NCBI RefSeq assembly: GCF_000006405.1
Contig: NW_003206658.1
Coordinates: 675,341-739,340 of the forward strand
Direction: 5' to 3'
DNA: 64,000 nt
DNA from: Perkinsus marinus ATCC 50983
Taxonomy: Eukaryota; Perkinsozoa; Perkinsida; Perkinsidae
Position numbers and translations under genes: made by a program. Below the pieces are notes generated by a model, which was given only the letters and a program-made list of their open reading frames with translations, was not told the origin of the DNA and made no database searches. Below are positions 57,703-64,000 of this stretch, in pieces (within the stretch, counting starts at the first letter, position 1; each line of letters starts with the position of its first letter).

Positions 57703-60097
57703 AATGCCAGCATTGACGGAGGAGTTGATCAGAAAACGCGCGGAACACAACGAGGGCATCTTGGCAGATCTCGAGGAAGTAGTAGATTATCATTACCAAT
57801 TAGGTTGACTCTAATGTGAACTCTCCTAACCGCGTGCCGTGAAATTGCATTCATGGTTTTAGATAGCTTTGCACCAGGAGGAGATTGAGAAAATAGAGAA
57901 GTGTCTGGGCGAGCGCTGTCGTCGTATAAAGATACTCCTACTGCAGAACAATGTGATTGGAAAGTTGGAAAATCTCAATAAACTTAAGGAGTTGGAGTAC
58001 CTCAATGTGGCAGTGAATAACATTGAAAAAATTGAAGGTAATAGTGTCTGTGGAAGGGATCGAACCTGGGTACTCTGGCGGTTTCTATTATCGAGCGTCC
58101 TGGGGGTAATTTCGTGGCGCGTGACGGTTGTTGAGTAGTAGGTTTGGAACGCTGCGAGAGTCTGAGGAAGCTGGATCTTACGGTGAACTTCATTGACATT
58201 GAGAATCTTAAAGGCTCTATTACTAATTTGGAGGTATCTTTTGCACGCATGCGCACGATGGATTCCATTGGTGATGTTTTTAGGGTAACTACAATCTCGA
58301 GGATTTATATCTTCTTGGGAATCCTTGCATGGACTGGTCTAAGGCGAGGTAGAGGGTTAATACCACATTTCTTTCACTTTGTGTTTGAATGCCTCCTTCG
58401 CTAGGCAGTATGTAGTAGCGAGACTGCCTAGCTTGCTCCAACTTGACGGTACTCTGGTCACTCCCACCGAGAGGATACAGGTATCTATCTGCACGCATGC
58501 GCAAGGGTATCTTAGGTTGACCATGGTTTAGGCTAGACGAGAGCTTCCAAAGCTGGAGGAGGAGTTGGAGAGGCTTTCGGACTTCTCTATTAAGAGAAAG
58601 AATTATGAGAGGGAACACGGGATAACACCAAGCGAAGGTGGTGGCATTTCCAGCGTTGTTATTTTCGGATATCCAAAGGCGAATTTGCACATATGTAGTC
58701 GTATATAGTCTCTTCTTGTGAGGCATGCGCCTACATATTTATAGTAGCTCTCGTCCATAACAGAAAGCATGTTTGGGTGATAGGCTTCGTAGTAGTGTTG
58801 GTTTGCCATGCATGTTTATGGAACCTCCATTGTGATAGGAAGAGGCAGGGATGGAGAGTTGTCTGTATATTCGGCGTAGATAGGGGGGAAGGAAAATACC
58901 ATGGTAGATGCCTATACCAAGGAGTCCCGACTGGAGATGTATAGGGAACAGGGTGCCGCTAAGGAGGAGAAGAAGAGGAGGGAAAGGAAGAGGCTAGGTG
59001 ATCATCATCATCGGATAATGGCCGCATCGCTCCGCTGTTGAGAATTTACTAATAATAGGTTTGGAAGCGAAACCTCCTCGGAAGGTGCCGGAAGTGATGA
59101 ATCAGCGAGGGGAGGTGGGGAAGTGAGGGTAGCCTAGAATTGTGGTATCGAGGATCGTAGTGTGAGGGAAAAGGCACAATCTCGTTACAAGCGTAGTGGC
59201 GTCGTTAAGGGCATTTTCCATGGGTTGCCGTATTCGAAGTGATAGTGCCATATATTGTGTGCATGTCCATGAGGAAGTAGGGCGTGGAATCGAGTGTTCG
59301 ATCTGGTGCTTCATTTGCTAATTTTAATGTTCATTTAGATGAGACATGTTGTTGCTAGGGATCGATCCGGGGACCTTTGGGTTTAGATACGTCAGTGTAA
59401 TGAAGGGAAGTATAACTTCCATATTGATGAGTTTGGTACTCCTGGGATGGTGGTTATGGAGATAGACATACCGGCTTTCATGGACACGAGTTTTATCGAT
59501 GTGGACATCCAACCTAATTATGTTAGGTATCTCTTGTGCACGCGTGCATACCGCAATTCTTTCAACTCGTAGTTGTTCATGGCAGGTGTGTTATCAAGGA
59601 GAAGCTGACGCAGTTGCGAACGCCGTGTGAGGTCGTGGTCCATGCGTCTACAGTGAAGAGAAGCAGCACGACGGGCGCTCTAAGGTGAGGATACGTTAAC
59701 GGGTTAGTATGTCATACTCCATAGGGAGTGGTTGTCCGTTCGATCCCGTCAAGTGACATATTGTATTGTTTAGAATAGAAATGCCCCGTGCTGATCAATC
59801 AGGAATGCTAAGAGTGAAAGAAAAAGAGGAGAAACCCAAGCAGGTGAGCAATCCTTCGTTAAGGAATCAGGTTGGAGAGCAAGTGGTCGGAAGTCTCATC
59901 CTTAGACTACTACATCGTCTCGTGTGAGAGGGAGCGACGGAAAAGAATCAAGCGGAGCGAAGTTTTTGCCGTTGAGCAAGAGTGTTTCTCTGAGGATCGT
60001 TAGGGATGTTGAAGGGGATACTCTGATGAAGGAAGTGCATGATGAATATGATGAATCAGATGTGCCGCCCTTGGAGGCTATTTCGGCCTATTACTAG
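57703..60097 (+). CDS. DNAAF11: Dynein axonemal assembly factor 11 (LRRC6 / tilB)
   Basis: Starts [20 protein letters not shown], as in LRRC6/tilB. LRRs: [80 protein letters not shown]. Then [10 protein letters not shown] and [20 protein letters not shown]. The C-terminal CS-like domain reads [35 protein letters not shown] and [20 protein letters not shown], ending [13 protein letters not shown]-stop. A cytoplasmic factor for preassembling outer and inner dynein arms of motile cilia. About eleven introns, e.g. 57779-57862 (A), 58038-58141 (B+A), 58234-58283 (E), about 58349-58401, 58481-58531 (E+C), 58636 to about 58907, about 59000-59059 (F), about 59123-59404 (B), 59527-59585 (E), 59695-59773 (B), 59844-59980 (F). 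Confidence 0.9.
57779..57862 (+). repeat. Degenerate family A intron in DNAAF11 (antisense)
   Basis: An 84-nt intron with CGCGTGCCGTGAAATT at 57831-57846, a diverged reverse-complement core. It joins ADLEE to [10 protein letters not shown]. Confidence 0.6.
58038..58141 (+). repeat. Composite B + A intron in DNAAF11
   Basis: A 104-nt intron. Its first part has AAGGGATCGAACCTGGGTAC (antisense tRNA T-arm-like); its second part has the exact 20-nt family A core at 58108-58127 in sense. Removal restores [14 protein letters not shown]. Confidence 0.85.
58234..58283 (+). repeat. Family E intron in DNAAF11
   Basis: A 50-nt intron GTATCTTTTGCACGCATGCG ... GTTTTTAG. It joins SITNLE to [12 protein letters not shown]. 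Confidence 0.82.
58481..58531 (+). repeat. Composite E + C intron in DNAAF11
   Basis: A 51-nt intron with CTGCACGCATGCGCA (family E), then GGGTATCTTAGGTTGACCAT (family C), ending GGTTTAG. It joins ERIQ to ARRELPK. Confidence 0.82.
59527..59585 (+). repeat. Family E intron in DNAAF11
   Basis: A 59-nt intron GTATCTCTTGTGCACGCGTG ... TCATGGCAG inside the CS-like domain ([11 protein letters not shown]). Confidence 0.8.
59695..59773 (+). repeat. Family B tRNA-like intron in DNAAF11 (sense)
   Basis: A 79-nt intron with GTTAACGGGTTAGTATGTCA (D-arm-like), ACTCCATAGGGAGT (small hairpin) and TGTCCGTTCGATCCCGTC (T-arm-like). It joins TTGALR to [10 protein letters not shown]. Confidence 0.8.
59844..59980 (+). 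repeat. Family F intron in DNAAF11 (sense)
   Basis: A 137-nt intron GTGAGCAATCC ... TTGAGCAAG with TCAAGCGGAGCGAAG at about 59948-59962. Confidence 0.72.
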
Positions 60098-60134
60098 CCT
60101 TATCGAGTTTACAGCGGGGAGGGGGGCAGCAGTG

Positions 60135-60153
60135 GATTTTGTGGCGCGTGACG
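60135..60153 (+). repeat. Family A core, intron not resolved
   Basis: GATTTTGTGGCGCGTGACG, two changes from the core, between DNAAF11 and the next gene's first confident exon. Probably in a 5' intron. Confidence 0.55.
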
Positions 60154-60186
60154 CTTTACAGTTATTGGTCGTTATTTATATGGAGC

Positions 60187-61163
60187 CCCTTCTCGGTCAG
60201 CGGTGAGTGACAGCAAGCATGTGTTTCGTGTGGTCTGCTATGAGAAGTTGATTGTCGAGTTCTAGTGAGGATAATGGTGGGAGGATATCTTCGGGTTGAC
60301 TCTGTCGTCATTTGACAGGTTCATAACATATGCAACATGAGTCGGCATCACCGACAGGGAGGCTGCCTACAGGTAGTGACTTTTATCCTCACGGTTGCCG
60401 CCCTCGTATTGGGAATGTAATATATCGTGGTAAAAGGGTCTGTCGTTTACTATACCAACAATAGGTAGGTAGGAGTAGTGCTCATCAGTAGTGGTGGTGG
60501 TTGGAGGCATCTGCATTGCCCTAAACGGGAAGGGTTATTCACTATAGTGTGTGTGGCAGTTTGAAGTCCAACACCGTCGTCGGCTTTGAGTTGTTGTCGA
60601 TCTGAAAGCAAGTCGATGAGTTTATAATGGCAGTTTACTTTTCTCCCAGCCACAGAATTAATGCTGGAAAATTCGAGTTTTTCTTTCACACGTATAATTG
60701 TGATTCACCTGAGGTCTGTGACTGTTGTTGACCGTGTTTGAATGTTGTCGCCGACAACCTTAGGTGCATGCCGCGAGGTAGAGAAGCTCTTGAAGACTTA
60801 CTATGGACCTCAGCCTTCCGTGTCGAGACTGGGCCGCTGGCGGGTGTGGCGGAAATCTTCGCTGTGCGCAGTAGGATATCTTGGATAGCAATGGATAGGT
60901 GATGATGGTGATGGGCAGGCGAGCTCATCTGTGGTAGTGACTGATGCAGTGTTTGATCGACTTGTGGAGACTGTGCGGGAAGAGGCAGCTTTCGATGAAT
61001 GGAGTTTGGAGAGGTGAGGATGGGGTAAAGTGATGATGACAGTACTATCCAAATGGCTATAAAGAATAATAATTTATTATCACACGTATGATGATCATAC
61101 ATATGAGTATGATTTTAACATGAATATCGAGATATATGAGGAAGATGAGGACGGTATTAAGTA
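60187..61163 (+). CDS. Unassigned protein with acidic C-terminus
   Basis: Exon-like pieces: SKHVFRVVCYEKLIVEF near 60210, REVEKLLKTYYGPQPSVSRL near 60770, SSSVVVTDAVFDRLVETVRE then EAAFDEWSLER near 60930, and the final exon YDDHTYEYDFNMNIEIYEED-EDGIK-stop. GT-AG joins between the last three are plausible. The start is not defined. No family recognised. Confidence 0.4.
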
Positions 61164-61172
61164 GCGCTTCTG

Positions 61173-62156
61173 ATGGTAGCAGTCGAGTGTATTACATTTC
61201 TCTGTCGTATTACTTTCGCCTCGCTACTTGAGGGGTTCCTCAGTGCTATAATGGTGATGGTCGGCAACGTTATATCTGCTGATGGGTCGCCCCCGGTCTA
61301 CTCCAACCAACATCGTTCTGGAGAAGGCAGCATATCTTGTTTCTCTAAGGAGGCTATGGATGGCCTAGTGGATATCCTACAGAAGAGGTTGTTGAGGCTG
61401 TTGGTGAGATTGGGAGTAATGGAAGTGCTCGCAAGTGTTGCTGTTGTCAGTACGTGTCAGGACAGTAGACTTTTTAGTGAGCAGCTGTGGTTGTCAGTCC
61501 GACCAGCTCGAGAGTATAGCACTCCCTGTCCGTCCCTCTGGCGTCAACCTGTTGTATTGCAATCAAGGGAGTTGTGGGAGATATCTTACGTGGCAGTGGC
61601 GAGGGAGATGAGGGGGTGCATCAAGAGCATCCAGGAAGACCCTCCACCGTCATTGGCCATCGAGAGTAGTGCGAGATCGGTGTTGCTATCGCTTGCTGGT
61701 ATCCCTCCTGTACTCACCGAGATGAAGGCAATTTCGTGGCGCGCGGTAGAATATGTGCCTTGTGATGTAGAGAAGCACCACTTGAGGGAGCTTAAGTCGT
61801 TGCCAAGACCTCATCCGGTCATCCACTTGATTGTGTCGATTGTCCCCATGCTGCTCTGGGGCGTCGACACATTCCTTCCATGGCAAACACTAAGGCAGGA
61901 GGTCCTTGGCCTGGCTGATGAGCTCATATTAGAGATGGCAATGTTCTGTCCGAGAAATAATGAGAAATCCGACGGAGCGATACGAGCTGTGATAAATGAT
62001 CTTAAAGGGCGTGGGCTGGAGAGCCCATCGGATGTCGGCCCGATTCATACTGCGGCAGCTGTGCTCTTCGAGTGGGTCTTATTGGCGTATGAGAAGAAGA
62101 AGACAACGACACGAAGTAGCCGAGAGATGGTAGGGGATGCGGCAGGAGCAGGCTGA
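61173..62156 (+). CDS. Protein with a dynein-stalk (microtubule-binding-domain)-like C-terminal half
   Basis: A long ORF of 327 codons. The C-terminal half reads LRELKSLPRPHPVIHLIVSI, then AIRAVINDLKGRG, HTAAAVLFEWVLLAYEKK. The order xELKSxxxPPxxV...SxAAxxLxxWVxxxxxY is that of the dynein heavy-chain stalk/MTBD, but no AAA module is present. It may be a stand-alone MTBD-like ciliary protein, which would fit its place next to DNAAF11, or the resemblance may be partial. The true start is uncertain. A family A core lies in frame at 61730-61746. Confidence 0.45.
   Translation: MVAVECITFLCRITFASLLEGFLSAIMVMVGNVISADGSPPVYSNQHRSGEGSISCFSKEAMDGLVDILQKRLLRLLVRLGVMEVLASVAVVSTCQDSRLFSEQLWLSVRPAREYSTPCPSLWRQPVVLQSRELWEISYVAVAREMRGCIKSIQEDPPPSLAIESSARSVLLSLAGIPPVLTEMKAISWRAVEYVPCDVEKHHLRELKSLPRPHPVIHLIVSIVPMLLWGVDTFLPWQTLRQEVLGLADELILEMAMFCPRNNEKSDGAIRAVINDLKGRGLESPSDVGPIHTAAAVLFEWVLLAYEKKKTTTRSSREMVGDAAGAG
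61699..61749 (+). repeat. Possible family A intron that is also in-frame and stop-free
   Basis: GTATCCCTCCTG ... GCGCGGTAG, 51 nt, with the core start AATTTCGTGGCGCGCGG. Spliced or retained, the frame stays open. Confidence 0.5.
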
Positions 62157-62279
62157 TGATACATTGCCCATGGCTCGTGGTGACGACCCTCTTGTTGAGT
62201 TGATGTGGGCTATCTCACGTGGTCGTGGTAGTTGTTGTAGTTTTAACCTTCCCTCCTCCTCCTTCTCCTCCTCGAAGAT

Positions 62280-64000
62280 ATGCTCAGTAAAGCTTGTATG
62301 ATGCGGCCTGGATCGTCGTCGTCGGCGGCATTCGTTAGTCAGTTGTCCGCAAGTAGTGTCATAGTTAGTCGCACTGCCACCCGGTCGCCGCCGGTCTTCA
62401 TCATGCCTCGGCGAAATGAATCATCGTTTATCCGACAGGTAGAGCATGTGGTTACTAATGCATAGGCCGTGGGTTCAATTCAATGTCGATCCTTTTTTCA
62501 TCCCAGGTTATGGAGCAAGTACGGAAGGACGCCGAGAACGATCCAGCACTAAAGAAGGCTTTGGACGATATGGACAAGACCAAAACACGAGTAGTATCAA
62601 TTTCGTGGCGCGTGACGGAGATCGTCATGACAGAGTCGTTGGTCTGATGGATACTTTTATCGCGGGCTATTCAATTCAGAGTCTTCGGTGTCGTTTGAAT
62701 TTGGTGGCGCGTGACGCTTGGCTATGCTTTCACCATTGTGAATGTCCCTCAGGTATCGGATACAGGAGAGCAGTTGCGTACGCGTGCAGAGGCCCAGGAG
62801 GCTCGGATGCGTGCCATGCGGCAACATATGTCGAATGCGCAGTAATGATGTAAAGGAGGTGCCAACCTCAATCGTGTTGGGCTTGTCAGGCAGCGTACAA
62901 AGAATCTTTTTGAAGAACTCAGAAAACAGATGCCCCATGGCAAGGCCGAGGAAGAAGAAGAAGTGAAACCATCAAGATTGAGCCAATGTAATAATAAATG
63001 TTGTGCTCGAAGCTGGTCGAAGCTCAGTGTAGAATGATGATGGTAGGGGGGAGTCCAGTCAGCGTTGGGACGATCTCAGCAGTGGTGGGGTCTTCTTTCT
63101 TCGGTCCTGGCATGTCTTCGCAGCAATATACACGTGTCAGTGACAATATGGAAGCTCTGGGGAACTTTTGGGAAAATTTCGCTGGTTCCTGGCCGAATTC
63201 TTATATAGCGCCCTATAATTAGTGAGGGAACTCTCGAGCTTAGCTTAGGAGAGCGAAAGTATTTTTCAATGACGCTGTTGCTTCACACTGTAAAGATTTG
63301 CTTTTATGGATTCTTCTGGTTCTCCTCAGTGCATGTTCCTGATTGGATGAAGACGGCAGGAGAGAGTGCTAAGCAGGTTGGAGTTAAGGTAGTGATCTCG
63401 GAGGTCCCGGGTTCGATCCCTAGGGGGCGCACTTTTCTACCTAGGCATTGGACCGCACAACAGCGTTTGTTAATATGATGACGAAGGAGAGCAAGGAAGG
63501 CACCGCCAAGCGGCAGGAGGAATTCTACCGCTCCCAAGAGGTGCATATCATCATCAATCGTTTCAATGTCGGTATTCATGTGTCTCTCAGGCGGCCCGAC
63601 AGGCTGCCAAGGACGAGGCGATACGGGAGGCAGCTGCTGAGGACCCCAACGTAAGGAGGAGGAGAATTCAGCGCCCCACTGACTTCGAATGTCACTGATT
63701 GTGCTCTTAGGCTGAGCCCATCCCTGAACACCCCCACGCCAATGCGTTGGTCGTCTCGGATAAGCAGCGGTCGACTTGGGAGCGATTCGGCTTCAACACG
63801 AGTGATTCTGAGGATTCGAAATTCCTAGGTGGCTTTTTTGAGAACCCCATGCTTGACAGGTAGGCCGCCTTTAATTGGATGCTCTTTTCGTTGTGCTGGA
63901 CTAACTCGGTTGTCAAATCGGGCACTAGTTACGGATGGGAATCGGGGAAGTGTCCTCCCTGGGGGAGTTATTGCAAATACCGGAATGATGGGTCAGTGAA
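62280..64000 (+). CDS. Tim44-like mitochondrial import subunit, C-terminal domain outside window
   Basis: The N-terminus MLSKACMMRPGSSSSAAFVS is rich in Ser/Arg with no acidic residues, as in a mitochondrial presequence. After splicing: ESSFIRQVMEQVRKDAENDP, ALKKALDDMDKTKTR, EQLRTRAEAQEARMRAMRQH, RVGLVRQRTKNLFEELRKQM, ESAKQALDRTTAFVNMMTKE, NALVVSDKQRSTWERFGFNT and FLGGFFENPMLDR. The helical N-terminal part followed by ALVV..xxWxxF and ENPM fits Tim44, the matrix-side scaffold of the TIM23 motor. Introns: 62439-62506 (B), 62591-62752 (A twice), 63377-63444 (B) and others. The C-terminal domain would lie beyond 64000. Confidence 0.6.
62439..62506 (+). repeat. Family B tRNA-like intron in the Tim44-like gene (sense)
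   Basis: A 68-nt intron GTAGAGCATGTGGTTACTAA ... CATCCCAG with CCGTGGGTTCAATTC. The intron's own 5' splice site (GTAGAGC) lies in the A-box-like part. It joins ESSFIRQ to VMEQVRKDAEN. Confidence 0.8.
62591..62752 (+). repeat. Intron with two family A cores in tandem
   Basis: A 162-nt intron GTAGTATC ... GTCCCTCAG with cores at 62599-62618 (exact) and 62699-62717 (one change), about 100 nt apart and both sense. It joins DKTKTR to VSDTGEQLRTR. Confidence 0.82.
63377..63444 (+). repeat. Family B tRNA-like intron in the Tim44-like gene (sense)
   Basis: A 68-nt intron GTTGGAGTTAAGGTAGTGAT ... TCTACCTAG with GGTCCCGGGTTCGATCCCTA, an exact B box. It joins ESAKQ to ALDRTTAFV. Confidence 0.82.

Noticed and set aside
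62770-62790. GCGTACGCGTGCAG as a family E copy
   Set aside because: It falls in a coding exon (EQLRTRAEAQE) and lacks the flanking features; best read as chance.

Overview
The window is nuclear DNA of a unicellular eukaryote. Genes lie on both strands and are cut into many short exons by GT-AG introns, mostly 40-100 nt long, with splice phases that rebuild well-known eukaryotic protein families. The families seen are Mkt1, signal peptidase subunit SPCS3, ArfGAP, a non-canonical poly(A) polymerase, a Sec16 C-terminal-type protein, a polypeptide GalNAc-transferase, a Vti1 SNARE, a DHHC acyltransferase, two La-related proteins, the ciliary assembly factor DNAAF11/LRRC6 and a Tim44-like import subunit. 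DNAAF11 implies a motile cilium. Very intron-rich genes, a GalNAc-transferase and roughly balanced base composition suggest an alveolate. A Perkinsus-like perkinsozoan is my best guess, but that is inference and not proven by any diagnostic sequence.

Layout. 1-6.4 kb: three minus-strand genes plus a small ORF (MKT1-like, running off the left edge; a small membrane protein; an unassigned gene; SPCS3). 6.4-10 kb: little that can be supported. 10-18.6 kb: minus-strand alpha/beta-hydrolase-fold, coiled-coil and membrane-protein genes. 19-24 kb: a plus-strand ArfGAP gene interrupted by a 3.1 kb element, which itself carries a 0.9 kb terminal-inverted-repeat element. 24-27.8 kb: mostly unassigned, with one small MGC-starting protein. 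27.8-33 kb: a plus-strand membrane protein, then a minus-strand poly(A) polymerase and a coiled-coil/armadillo protein. 33-40.5 kb: a minus-strand Sec16-CTD-like acidic gene with a 4.4 kb intron made of GTA microsatellite split by a full-length LINE. 40.6-43.6 kb: plus-strand GalNAc-transferase and Vti1 SNARE. 44.5-48.3 kb: minus-strand DHHC enzyme and an acidic protein. 48.5-55.5 kb: tandem La-related paralogues and two further plus-strand genes. 55.8-57.3 kb: a minus-strand gene of unknown function. 57.7-64 kb: plus-strand DNAAF11, two unassigned genes (one with a dynein-stalk-like region) and a Tim44-like gene running off the right edge.

The main discovery is in the introns. Most introns that can be placed exactly by protein homology contain one of a few short dispersed repeats. 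I call these families A (20-nt core AATTTCGTGGCGCGTGACGG, 18 copies), B (tRNA-like sequences with A/B-box motifs), C (core ACCTATTTTGTATCTTAC), D (core CTTGCAATCTTGCATTTCC), E (palindromic TGCACGCATGCGCA type), F (GCGGAGCGAAGC) and G (a ~140-nt unit). They occur in both orientations and sometimes two to an intron. In the La-related paralogues the same intron position holds a tRNA-like insert in one copy and none in the other. This looks like several families of introner-like elements that create or colonise spliceosomal introns, with tRNA-derived sequence as one of the substrates.
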